Assembly (NCBI GenBank): GCA_016209965.1
Contig: JACQVE010000256.1
Location: 1 to 34,745, forward strand
DNA: 34,745 nt
From: Gemmatimonadota bacterium
GTDB lineage: Bacteria; Gemmatimonadota; Gemmatimonadetes; Longimicrobiales; RSA9
Direction: 5' to 3'
Position numbers and translations under genes: made by a program. Under the pieces are notes generated by a model. The model had not been told where the DNA came from and searched no databases. It saw nothing but the letters and a program-made list of their open reading frames with translations. Each line of letters starts with the position of its first letter. The first letter of the stretch is position 1. This document shows, piece by piece, positions 1-7,940 of this stretch.

Positions 1-49
1 CTCGCACGGTCGGGATGACAGTGCCCATCGGTACCTCTAACTCGGCACA

Positions 50-2845
50 CTAGAGCTTCGGCCCCACCAGCAGCGCGTTGGTGTAGGGCTGGAACCCGGA
101 GTACCAGAAGTGGCGGAACAGCGGGTCATCGGCGAAGAGGATGACGCGGCCGCGGCCCACCGACTTCAGCGCCAGCCATGACGCCTGCGACAGCCGCTCG
201 AGGTTCTTCTTGCTGATCACGCCGCTCACGCGCTCGAGCTTCTCGCCGAAGTAGCCGACGCTCTCGAAGGCCTCGGCCGGCTCGAACGCCATGGCCCCGC
301 GGTGCAGCACGTAGAGCCGGTCGGGACTGCCGTCCGCGCCCGCGCCGAAGGCCAGCGGGTGGGCCGGATCCAGCGTCACCGGGAGCACGGTCCCGGGTAC
401 CTGCTCCTCCCAGCGCTCCAGCTCGCGGGCCTCCCGCCCGCGCAGCGCGCGCCGCAGATCCTTTTCTTTTTCCTCCTCCTTCTTCTCCTCCTCCTTCTTC
501 TCCTCCTCGCGCCGCAGCTTCATCTCGGCCAACGGCTCGGCCACGGCCCGGGCGGCGTCGGCCAGCGCCACCAGCGTGCCGCCCGCCTCGACCCATTGCT
601 TGAGCTGATCCAGCCGCGCCTTTGGCAACGCCTCCTCCGCTGGGCCGGCGAGGTCGGGGATGACCAGGACATCGTAGTCCTTAAGCCGGACACCGCCCAG
701 GCTCTCGCTGGGGACGGCATCGAACTCCAGCCCCAGTGTGCGTTCCAGGAAGAACCAGTGAGCGCCAAACGATGTCGGTGACACGCCACGGCTGGTCAGC
801 ACGGCGACGCGCGGCAGCTCGAGCGCATAGGCCTCTTCAGTGCCCAGGTCATGACCCTCCGCCGTGAGCCCGCTGCGCACCGCCTGCCCACGCTCTGCCA
901 GCCCGCTGGCCTGCACCTTCTGACTGAACTCCTGAACACCCAGCCGCGGCAGGAAGATCGTGCCCGCCGGCCAGCGCCGGCCGTCCAGCGCGAAGCCCTC
1001 GTCGAGCACGACAGCACGCCCACCCGCCTCGAGGTAGCGGACCACTCCCGGCCAGGAGGCGAAGCCGGGCGGGAGCAAATACCCGTAGGGCTCCTGGCGC
1101 GCCACGACCCCACCAGCCGCCGCAGTGGTGCGCTCCTGGCGCGCCGCGACCCCACCACCGCCCGCTGTGGTCCGGGGCTCGGGCGCCGCTGCGCTGGGCT
1201 CGGGCTGGGAATCTGCGCCGCGCGGCGCCGCGCCCGCGGCCGCCTCCGCGGGAGATCTCTGGGGATCGGCAACCGTCGCGGCAACCGGCTTGGCGAGCGC
1301 CCACCCCGCCTCCGGCACCCGCTCCGCCTGATGCGCCTCGACGCCATAGGCATAGGGCAGCGACCAGGCGCTCACGTCATAGGAGAACGTCGCATCCAGC
1401 ACGGTTTCCGGCTGGAGCAGGGTGATGGCCAGCCGGCCCCGCGGCTGGCGCGCGGGCACGTGGTAGGTCCCGGCAGGGAACTCGCGCCTGGGGGCAAAGC
1501 CGGCGTGCGGCTGCGCGCCCGTGCGGAAGGCGCGGCCCGCGCGCTCTACCCGGATGCCCTGATCGTGCAGCAGCGCCACCAGCGCCTCGACGCGCGCCGC
1601 ATCCCCGCCCGGCACCAGCAGGATGTCCGGCAGCCCCGTGTCCACTCCGCGATGGAAGCGGGCAAAGTCCAGCAGCAGCTCGGTCTTCCGCGCGGCCGCG
1701 GCGCGCAGCGTCGCCTCACCGGCGGTACGGTGGTGCTCCGCGCGATCGCGCAGCGTCAGCACCTGCCCGTCCGGCCGCTTCACCGCGAGACCCGCCCGCG
1801 AGTGCCCCGCCTGCTCGTACGTCATGCCGATCGCGCCCACCAGGCTGGGCCAACTGTCGCCGTACCCGGGATAGAAGAGGTCAAAGCCCTCGCCCGTGTA
1901 GTACGCCCAACCGTGGCGGTCGAACGCCGTCGCATTCGCCTCGCCGAAGCGCCGGCCCCAGGTGAGGATGTGATCCGGGTACAGCGGGTTGATGGGCGGC
2001 GTCGCCGGGAAGAAGAAGTAGCTCGAAGTGTAGCTCATCTCGTGGAAATCCACATGCACCTGCGCCGACCAGTACTCCCAGGTGGCCAGCCGCGCCCGCG
2101 TTTCCGGCTGCGTCGCCCAGGCCCAGTCCCGGTTCAAGTCGAAGAGGTAGTGGTTGAAGCGCCCGCCCGGCCATGGCTCCCAGTGCTCCCGCGACTCGGG
2201 GTTCGCGTTCGGCGCCGCGCCCTTCGCCTGCCCGTACCAGTGCACGTAGCGGTCGCGGCCGTCCGGATTCACGGCCGGGTCCAGCACCACCACCAGCGAG
2301 TCGAGCACGCCCGCGACCTCGTCCGCGCCGCGGGCCAGGTCCCAGGCCGTCCAGAGCGCCGCCTCGCTCGAGGAGCTCTCGTTGCCGTGGACGCCGTAGC
2401 TGAAGTAGACGACGCCGGGCGCGGAGGCCGCCATCGCCCGCGCCCGCGCCTCGGTGGTGGCCGGGTCCGTCAGCTCGCGGTTGCGCGCCACCAGCTCGTC
2501 GAGCCGCGCCAGGTGGTCCTCCCGCGCGACCACCACCTGGAGCAGCGGCCGCCCCTCGGCGGTCTCGCCGTAGCGCCGAACGGACACGCGGGGCGACGCC
2601 GCGGCCAGCGCCTCCATGTAGCGCACGACCCCGGCGTGATCCGTGAACCGCTCGCCCAGCTCGTAGCCCAGCACCTGGGCGGGCGAGGGCACGGGCGGCG
2701 GCCAGCGGGGCGCCAGGTACGAGGCCGCAGCGGCGGGCGACGCCGGAACCGGCACGCCGGCAGCCGCTTGACGGTAGGCCTGGACAGGACACAGCAGGAG
2801 CCCGGCAAGCAGGAACGTGGGCGCGGCTTCGCAGCGGTGACGCAT
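50..2845 (-). CDS. Secreted M14-family zinc carboxypeptidase with C-terminal GATase-like domain
   Basis: 931 aa. The N-terminus (about 1-23) looks like a signal peptide, so the enzyme is probably exported. The M14 zinc site is visible: HGNE (His153, Glu156), NPDGR (193-197), the substrate-binding NR in FDLNRDW (236-242), DFHE (His268), and the catalytic glutamate in MTYEQAGHS (Glu344). By family, M14 enzymes remove residues from peptides or cell-wall peptides; the substrate here is unknown. The C-terminal third, from about residue 680, resembles the class-I glutamine-amidotransferase-like fold often attached to these peptidases, interrupted by a Lys/Glu-rich low-complexity run. A proline/alanine/glycine-rich linker around residues 530-590 carries a 14-residue tandem repeat. 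The gene is divergent from the OPT transporter, which fits extracellular peptide breakdown feeding uptake (inference). No clear Shine-Dalgarno sequence precedes the ATG. Confidence 0.88.
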   Translation of the reverse strand: MRHRCEAAPTFLLAGLLLCPVQAYRQAAAGVPVPASPAAAASYLAPRWPPPVPSPAQVLGYELGERFTDHAGVVRYMEALAAASPRVSVRRYGETAEGRPLLQVVVAREDHLARLDELVARNRELTDPATTEARARAMAASAPGVVYFSYGVHGNESSSSEAALWTAWDLARGADEVAGVLDSLVVVLDPAVNPDGRDRYVHWYGQAKGAAPNANPESREHWEPWPGGRFNHYLFDLNRDWAWATQPETRARLATWEYWSAQVHVDFHEMSYTSSYFFFPATPPINPLYPDHILTWGRRFGEANATAFDRHGWAYYTGEGFDLFYPGYGDSWPSLVGAIGMTYEQAGHSRAGLAVKRPDGQVLTLRDRAEHHRTAGEATLRAAAARKTELLLDFARFHRGVDTGLPDILLVPGGDAARVEALVALLHDQGIRVERAGRAFRTGAQPHAGFAPRREFPAGTYHVPARQPRGRLAITLLQPETVLDATFSYDVSAWSLPYAYGVEAHQAERVPEAGWALAKPVAATVADPQRSPAEAAAGAAPRGADSQPEPSAAAPEPRTTAGGGGVAARQERTTAAAGGVVARQEPYGYLLPPGFASWPGVVRYLEAGGRAVVLDEGFALDGRRWPAGTIFLPRLGVQEFSQKVQASGLAERGQAVRSGLTAEGHDLGTEEAYALELPRVAVLTSRGVSPTSFGAHWFFLERTLGLEFDAVPSESLGGVRLKDYDVLVIPDLAGPAEEALPKARLDQLKQWVEAGGTLVALADAARAVAEPLAEMKLRREEEKKEEEKKEEEKEKDLRRALRGREARELERWEEQVPGTVLPVTLDPAHPLAFGAGADGSPDRLYVLHRGAMAFEPAEAFESVGYFGEKLERVSGVISKKNLERLSQASWLALKSVGRGRVILFADDPLFRHFWYSGFQPYTNALLVGPKL
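459..508. repeat. 50-nt uninterrupted polypyrimidine/polypurine tract in the M14 gene
   Basis: Every base of the plus strand from 459 to 508 is C or T. On the coding (minus) strand it is built from roughly 15-nt units encoding EEEKK repeats. It explains the Lys/Glu-rich insertion in the C-terminal domain of the peptidase. Slippage or triplex potential is inference. Confidence 0.85.
1090..1173. repeat. 42-nt imperfect tandem repeat, two copies, in the M14 linker
   Basis: The 14-mer GCTCCTGGCGCGCC starts at 1090 and again at 1132, and similarity continues through each 42-nt unit. It encodes two imperfect 14-residue linker units containing VARQE or AARQE. The linker joins the peptidase half to the C-terminal half. 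Confidence 0.7.
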
Positions 2846-2892
2846 GGTAGCAAGCTTCGGGATGGGAGAAACCGGACCGTGAAATGCCGCAG

Positions 2893-2922
2893 AAGATACG
2901 CGGCGCGCGTTTCCACCCGCAA
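2893..2922 (-). promoter_or_regulatory. Candidate promoter for the M14 peptidase gene
   Basis: On the minus strand, TTGCGG (2922-2917) is followed after 18 nt by TATCTT (2898-2893), 48 nt upstream of the ATG. The match to a housekeeping-type promoter is only partial, so this is tentative. It would lie back-to-back with the OPT promoter in the same 161-bp divergent region. Confidence 0.3.
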
Positions 2923-2932
2923 CCTGGTCCGC

Positions 2933-2961
2933 TTGACAGTCCTGGAGTGGGCCGGTACGGT
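2933..2961 (+). promoter_or_regulatory. Sigma70-type promoter for the OPT transporter cluster
   Basis: A perfect TTGACA (2933-2938) is followed by a 17-nt spacer and TACGGT (2956-2961), which keeps the conserved first, second and last positions of the -10 box. It would give a leader of about 40 nt before the GTG start at 3007. GGAG at 2996-2999 serves as ribosome binding site, 7 nt from the start. Confidence 0.6.
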
Positions 2962-3006
2962 TGTCGCCGCTTCCGCGGCCTGCTTTACCTCTGCCGGAGC
3001 GAGACC

Positions 3007-4992
3007 GTGAGTGAAACCGCGCCCTCCCCGACCCGCCGCAGCACCGGGCTGCCCCTCGAGGCGTACGAAGCCGTTCCTGGCGAAGCCTACCGGCCGTACA
3101 TCGATCCGGCCGAATCCATCGGTGAATTCTCGTGGAAAGCCGTGCTACTGGGCATCGTCATCGGCATTGTCTTCGGCGCTGCCAACGCGTATCTGGGGCT
3201 GCGCGTGGGAATCACGGTCAGCGCTTCCATACCCGCAGCCGTCATGGCCATTGTGCTCTTCCGTGCGTTCCGCACGGGGACGGTGCTCGAGACCAACATT
3301 GTCCAGACGGTCGGCTCGGCGGGCGAATCGCTCGCCGCCGGCGTGATCTTCACCATCCCGGCCATCTTCATCTGGGGTCTCGAGCCCGACCTGATCGAGA
3401 TCAGCGTGCTGGCCATTATCGGCGGGCTGCTGGGCGTGCTCTTCATGATCCCGCTGCGGCGCTTCCTCATCAAGGGTGAGCACGGCGCGCTCCCCTACCC
3501 TGAGGGGCTGGCCACGGCGGAGGTCCAGGTGGCAGGCGAGGCGGGCGGGCAGCGCGGGCGTCTGGTGTTCGGCGGCCTGGGCGTCGGCGCGGCCTATCAG
3601 CTCATGGCCAATGGCCGGGGCCTCAGCCTCTGGCCGGACGAGCCCAGTGTGCGGCTCCCGGCCAAGGCCGAGATCGCGGGCTCGTTCACCCCGGAATTGC
3701 TGGGCGTCGGCTTCATCATCGGCCCGCGCATTGCCGCCATCATGTTCGGCGGCGGCGCCCTCGCCTGGCTAATCCTCATCCCGCTGATCAACGTGTGGGG
3801 CGGCGGGCGCGTCGTCTTTCCCGGCACCATCCCTGTCTCGGACATGGAGCCGGGCGAGATCTGGCACCGCTACGTGCGTTACGTGGGCGCGGGCGGCGTC
3901 GCGTTCGGCGGCCTGGTCACACTGCTCAAGGGGCTACCCACCATCTGGCAGTCGTTCCGCCTGGGTCTGACCCACCTGACCGGTGGCGCGGCCGCCGCAG
4001 AAACGCCCCGCACCGATCGGGACATTGGCTACGGCTGGATCGTGGGCGGCTCCGCGGCCGCTGCCCTCGCCATCTGGCTCTGGCCCGGTATTCCGGTGAA
4101 CCTGTTGACAGCCGCGCTGCTCGTGCTGTTCACCTTCTTCTTCGTCACCGTCTCGTCCCGCATTGTCGGGCTGGTGGGCTCGACGTCCAACCCTATCTCG
4201 GGGATGACCATTGCCACACTGCTCCTGATCTCGCTCATCTTCGTGGGACTCGGCTGGGACGAGCGCCCCGATGCCCGTCTGGCCGCGCTCTCTGTGGGCG
4301 CGGTCGTCGCCATCGCCGCGGCAATTGCTGGCGACACCTCTCAGGACCTCAAGGCCGGGTTCCTGCTGGGCGCGACACCCTGGAAGCAGCAGGTGGGCGA
4401 GATCATCGGCGTGCTCACCAGCGCGCTGGTCATGGGGTCCGTCCTGCTGCTGCTGCACCGCTCGTACGGGATCGGCACGGAGGGCGGACTGCCGGCGCCG
4501 CAGGCCACGCTCATGAGCCTGGTCATCGACGGGGTGCTGGCGCGCGACCTCCCCTGGGCCTTTGTCTTCGTGGGCATGGGGCTCGCCGCCGTGGTCGAGT
4601 TCGGGCTGCGGCTGCCCTCCCTGGCCTTTGCCGTAGGCCTCTACCTCCCGGTCGCACTGACCACGCCCATCATCATCGGCGGGGTGCTACGCGCCTTTGT
4701 CGAGCGCACCGCGCCGCAAGCGGAGCGGGCCGAGCAGCGCGAGGCGGGCATCCTGTTCTCGAGCGGCCTGGTGGCGGGGGCCGCGTTGCTGGGCGTCGTG
4801 ATCGCCGGCGCCATCTATGTGGCCGGGGTCTTCGACCCCACGCTTCCCGACCGCTGGGTACTCGGCCACCAATGGATGGGCGTGGCCGGCGGCACGCTGA
4901 TCGGCAGCGCCGTGTTTGCCGCGCTGGTGTACTTGCTCCACCGCGCAGCTCGAAAGGGCGCCGCGCTGGCCGCGGAGGATCACGCAGCGTGA
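3007..4992 (+). CDS. OPT-superfamily oligopeptide transporter
   Basis: 661 aa from the GTG at 3007, chosen because GGAG lies 7 nt upstream and a promoter lies just before it; an open frame continues further upstream but would cover the promoter. The protein is a polytopic membrane protein with many hydrophobic segments from about residue 40 to the end. It carries the prokaryotic OPT signature SNPISGM near residue 394, and its N-terminal segment (GxxxGxxNAYLGL) is typical of the family. By family it is a secondary transporter of oligopeptides or metal chelates; the substrate cannot be told from sequence. Its stop overlaps the start of the next lipoprotein gene (GTGA, 4989-4992), so the two are probably made together. 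Confidence 0.88.
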   Translation: MSETAPSPTRRSTGLPLEAYEAVPGEAYRPYIDPAESIGEFSWKAVLLGIVIGIVFGAANAYLGLRVGITVSASIPAAVMAIVLFRAFRTGTVLETNIVQTVGSAGESLAAGVIFTIPAIFIWGLEPDLIEISVLAIIGGLLGVLFMIPLRRFLIKGEHGALPYPEGLATAEVQVAGEAGGQRGRLVFGGLGVGAAYQLMANGRGLSLWPDEPSVRLPAKAEIAGSFTPELLGVGFIIGPRIAAIMFGGGALAWLILIPLINVWGGGRVVFPGTIPVSDMEPGEIWHRYVRYVGAGGVAFGGLVTLLKGLPTIWQSFRLGLTHLTGGAAAAETPRTDRDIGYGWIVGGSAAAALAIWLWPGIPVNLLTAALLVLFTFFFVTVSSRIVGLVGSTSNPISGMTIATLLLISLIFVGLGWDERPDARLAALSVGAVVAIAAAIAGDTSQDLKAGFLLGATPWKQQVGEIIGVLTSALVMGSVLLLLHRSYGIGTEGGLPAPQATLMSLVIDGVLARDLPWAFVFVGMGLAAVVEFGLRLPSLAFAVGLYLPVALTTPIIIGGVLRAFVERTAPQAERAEQREAGILFSSGLVAGAALLGVVIAGAIYVAGVFDPTLPDRWVLGHQWMGVAGGTLIGSAVFAALVYLLHRAARKGAALAAEDHAA

Positions 4993-5324
4993 GACCCTTC
5001 GCCCGTCGTCTGTGCGGCGCTGCGGCACTGCTGGCGCTGGGCTGCGGCGTAACCGAGCCGGACCGAGAAAAGGGCGGCAGGGCGCTCAGCAGTGAGGAGT
5101 TCGTGGCCATCTACGTCGAGTTGCGGCGTGCCGAGCGCGAGGCGTCGACGGCAGAGGAGTTCGAGGCGCGCAAGCAAGAAGTGCTGGCCCGCCATGGCAC
5201 GACGCCCGAGCGGCTGATAGAATTTGTCCAGGCGCACGGCCGCGACGTGCGTAGCATGGCCGAGGTCTGGGACAGTATCGAGGCCAAGCTCGCCCGCACG
5301 TACTCGGATACTGCGCAGAGTTGA
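4989..5324 (+). CDS. Small lipoprotein coupled to the OPT transporter
   Basis: 111 aa. It starts at a GTG that overlaps the transporter stop by four bases (GTGA). The N-terminus VRPFARR is followed by a short hydrophobic stretch and the lipobox LALGC, with the lipidated cysteine at residue 19. The mature part is short, charged and probably helical, with SSEEFVAIYVELRRAE near the front and TTPERLIEFVQAHG in the middle. I do not recognise the family with confidence; it vaguely recalls small helical DUF4296-type lipoproteins. Tight coupling to the transporter suggests an accessory role on the membrane (inference). Confidence 0.75.
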   Translation: MRPFARRLCGAAALLALGCGVTEPDREKGGRALSSEEFVAIYVELRRAEREASTAEEFEARKQEVLARHGTTPERLIEFVQAHGRDVRSMAEVWDSIEAKLARTYSDTAQS

Positions 5325-5388
5325 AGCGCGTCTCCCCCTGAGGGCAGGGACAGAAGCTCCCCTCGACTGACGCCGGGGCTGGCTGGGG

Positions 5389-5871
5389 ATGACAACCACG
5401 ATTCGACTTCGGGCCCGCGGCGCTCGGCTGGCGATAACGTTGCTGGCAGGGATCCCGTGGTTGGCCGCAGCCTGTACTGACCGGCAGCGCAGCGAGCCAC
5501 TGGCCCCCCGGCAGGTGGCGCGCCTGAGCGCCGAGCTCATCTCCCCTCGCGCCAATCAGACGGTTGTTGCGGGGCAGAGCCTGGCGATTCTGGTCCGCGC
5601 CGCCGAGGAGAGCGGCGAGCTCAGCGGCGCCGGCTACGTGCTGCGGCGGTTCGGACCCACTCCCTTCACCATCGACTCCGCCGCGCTCCACTTCGCCACT
5701 GTCCGGGACACGACCGTTGGCTTCACGACCGGGGTACCCGACAGCCTGCCCAACAACGCGCAACTCGAGGTGTCCGCCCTGGCCTTCGCCGCCGGCGGCA
5801 GCCAGCTCCGGTCCGCGCCTCGCGCGGTGCTGGTGGTTCACTGTACGCCCGCTGCCGCCTGGTGCCGGTGA
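5389..5871 (+). CDS. Putative lipoprotein with an Ig-like or bacterial-surface beta domain
   Basis: 160 aa. The N-terminus has arginines, a hydrophobic segment, then LAAAC, a plausible though atypical lipobox. The mature region has alternating hydrophobic strands (for example SAELISPRANQTVVAGQSL) that look like a single beta-sandwich module of the kind that precedes Ig-like repeats. No catalytic motif is visible. It lies 64 nt after the coupled lipoprotein gene on the same strand and is probably in the same transcript. The function is unknown. Confidence 0.6.
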   Translation: MTTTIRLRARGARLAITLLAGIPWLAAACTDRQRSEPLAPRQVARLSAELISPRANQTVVAGQSLAILVRAAEESGELSGAGYVLRRFGPTPFTIDSAALHFATVRDTTVGFTTGVPDSLPNNAQLEVSALAFAAGGSQLRSAPRAVLVVHCTPAAAWCR

Positions 5872-5984
5872 ATCGTCTGCCCGGCGGCGGCTTCCCCCCG
5901 ATCCCCGGCCCGCAGGTCATTGGCGTGGAGCTTGCACTCCCGTGGCCGTGGGCGCAGCTTGCGCCCCGGAGTCGGGAGGACCTG

Positions 5985-6209
5985 ATGGTCGTGCTCGAAC
6001 ACGCCACCGACGACTGCACGGGCAACTGGCGTCTGGTAGGCACGGGCGACAACCGCACCATCCGCTGCGACCGGTGCGAGGGTCGTTACGCAGCCACGCC
6101 GGAGAATCGGCTGGCAGCCATTGACGAGAACTACGCGGGCATCTACCTGTGCAGGTTGACCGCCGAGGGCGCGGAGATCATCGACCCGGACCAGCGCAAC
6201 GCGGCCTAG
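5985..6209 (+). CDS. Small CxxC protein of unknown function
   Basis: 74 aa from ATG 5985, chosen because a strong Shine-Dalgarno GGGAGGA lies at 5974-5980. A longer form from GTG 5868, overlapping the previous stop as GTGA, would be 113 aa. The sequence has a Cys in TDDCTGNW, a CxxC pair in IRCDRCEGRY and a further cysteine in YLCRL, so metal binding or a redox role is possible. I recognise no family. It ends 22 bp from the convergent guaA stop with no obvious terminator hairpin between them. Confidence 0.5.
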   Translation: MVVLEHATDDCTGNWRLVGTGDNRTIRCDRCEGRYAATPENRLAAIDENYAGIYLCRLTAEGAEIIDPDQRNAA

Positions 6210-6231
6210 CCACCAGCCAGCATATCCAACA

Positions 6232-7773
6232 CTACTCCCACTCGATCGTGGCCGGCGGCTTCGAGCTGACGTCGTAGCAGACGCGGTTCACGCCCGCGAC
6301 CTCGTTGATGATGCGGTTGGCAATGCGGCCCAGGACTTCGTGGGGGAAGGGGAACCAGTCGGCCGTCATGCCGTCGCGACTGGTGACGGCGCGCAGGGCT
6401 ACCACATGCTCGTAGGTGCGCAGGTCGCCCATGACGCCCACGCTGCGGACGGGCAGGAGCACGGCGAAAGCCTGCCAGATGTCGTCGTACAGCTCGGCAG
6501 CTCGGATCTCCTCGAGGTAGATGGCGTCGGCCGCACGCAGGATGGCCAGCCGCTCCTCCACCACCTCGCCCAGCACGCGCACGGCCAGTCCCGGCCCGGG
6601 GAAGGGGTGGCGGCCCACCAGCTCCTCCGGTAGCCCCAGCTCCCGGCCGACCTGCCGCACTTCATCCTTGAACAACTCGCGCAGCGGCTCGACCACCGTG
6701 AACGCCATGTCTGGCGGCAGCCCGCCCACGTTGTGGTGGGTCTTGATGGTCGCGGACGGGCCGCGCACGGAACGGGACTCGATCACGTCCGGGTAGAGCG
6801 TCCCCTGCACCAGGAACGGCGCGGCCCGCCCCTGCTCGCGGGCCGCTCGCTCGAACACGCGGATGAACGCTTCGCCCACCGCCCGCCGCTTCGCCTCCGG
6901 ATCTGCGAGGCCGCGCAGCCGCTCGAGGAACTCGGCCGCGGCGTCGACCACCACCAGCCGCATCGCGAGGTGCTGGCCGAACGTGCGCTCGACGGCCTCG
7001 CGCTCCCCTTTCCGCAGCAGGCCCGTATCCACGAAGATGCACGTGAGCCGGTCGCCGATCGCGCGGTGCACCAGGGCGGCCGCGACCGAGGAATCGACGC
7101 CGCCGGAGAGTCCGCAGATCACCTCCTCCCCACCCACCTGCTCGCGCACGCGTGCGACGGCCTGGTCAATGAAGGAGCCGGCAGTCCAGGTCGGCTGGCA
7201 GCCGCAGATGCGGAAGAGGAAATTGCCCAGCAGCTCCTCGCCTCGCGGCGTGTGGGCCACCTCCGGGTGGAACTGCAGCCCGAAGATGGGGCGGTCCACG
7301 GCCCGGAACGCCGCTACCGGCAGGGCCGGTGTCCCTGCCAGCGTGCGGTAGCCGGGCGGCGGCTCGTTCACGTGGTCGCCGTGGCTCATCCAGACGGCCA
7401 CGCGCTCCCCGGGCTGGAACCCCTCGAACAGCGCATCCGGCTCCGCAACCGCGATCTCCGCGCGGCCGTACTCCCGCCGCCCCGCGACCACACGTCCCGC
7501 CTCGAGGTGCGCCACGAGCTGCATGCCGTAGCAGATGCCGAGCAGCGGGACCCCCAGCCGGAGCAGCCCCGGATCCGCCGTCGGCACGGCCTCCTCGTAC
7601 ACGGACGCGGGCCCACCCGAGAGCACGATCCCGCGCGGCTGCCACTCGCTGATCCACGCCAGCGACGCCGTGGGCGGATGGATCTCGCAGTAGACCCGCG
7701 CCTCGCGGATCCGCCGCGCGATGAGCTGCGTGTACTGCGACCCGTAATCCAGAATCAGAATTCTATTCTGCAC
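6232..7773 (-). CDS. guaA: GMP synthase (glutamine-hydrolysing)
   Basis: 513 aa, normal length. It converts XMP, ATP and glutamine to GMP. Domains: an N-terminal class-I glutamine amidotransferase with nucleophile Cys81 in GICYGMQ and the FHPE His170/Glu172 pair; an ATP-pyrophosphatase domain with the PP-loop SGGVDSS (224-230); and the C-terminal dimerisation domain ending in the usual [12 protein letters not shown]. It starts at GTG with AAGGGA about 7 nt upstream. It is the last gene of the long minus-strand run and is separated from lysA by 167 bp of GGGTAC-repeat DNA. Confidence 0.97.
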   Translation of the reverse strand: MQNRILILDYGSQYTQLIARRIREARVYCEIHPPTASLAWISEWQPRGIVLSGGPASVYEEAVPTADPGLLRLGVPLLGICYGMQLVAHLEAGRVVAGRREYGRAEIAVAEPDALFEGFQPGERVAVWMSHGDHVNEPPPGYRTLAGTPALPVAAFRAVDRPIFGLQFHPEVAHTPRGEELLGNFLFRICGCQPTWTAGSFIDQAVARVREQVGGEEVICGLSGGVDSSVAAALVHRAIGDRLTCIFVDTGLLRKGEREAVERTFGQHLAMRLVVVDAAAEFLERLRGLADPEAKRRAVGEAFIRVFERAAREQGRAAPFLVQGTLYPDVIESRSVRGPSATIKTHHNVGGLPPDMAFTVVEPLRELFKDEVRQVGRELGLPEELVGRHPFPGPGLAVRVLGEVVEERLAILRAADAIYLEEIRAAELYDDIWQAFAVLLPVRSVGVMGDLRTYEHVVALRAVTSRDGMTADWFPFPHEVLGRIANRIINEVAGVNRVCYDVSSKPPATIEWE

Positions 7774-7785
7774 CGCTTATCCCTT

Positions 7786-7828
7786 CGTACCCGAGCCCGT
7801 ACCCGTCCCGTACCCGATCCGTACCCCG
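7786..7828. repeat. Left arm of GGGTAC/GTACCC inverted array
   Basis: The plus strand holds repeated GTACCC units with CCC runs at 7790, 7796, 7802, 7807 and 7813, among others. The minus strand therefore has at least five closely spaced G-triplets. It is complementary to the GGGTAC array at 7911-7936. Confidence 0.8.
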
Positions 7829-7910
7829 GCCTCGCGCTCGGAAGGGAAGCTCAGAGGGCGACACGTTACTTCCGTGCGTTCTGCGTCTCATTCGCATTCG
7901 ACGGCCTCAT

Positions 7911-7936
7911 CGGGTACGGGTACGGGTACGGGTACG
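7911..7936. repeat. Right arm: (GGGTAC)x4, perfect G-quadruplex motif
   Basis: Four GGG runs at 7912, 7918, 7924 and 7930 are separated by exactly three bases (TAC). This matches the classic G-quadruplex pattern on the plus strand. The array can also pair with the left arm at 7786-7828 across a spacer of about 80 nt. It lies a few bases beyond the lysA stop codon. Confidence 0.85.
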
Positions 7937-7940
7937 CGCC

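Noticed and set aside
7786-7936. CRISPR-like repeats
   Set aside because: Units are 6 bp without spacers, and the two arms are inverted; this is a simple-sequence array.
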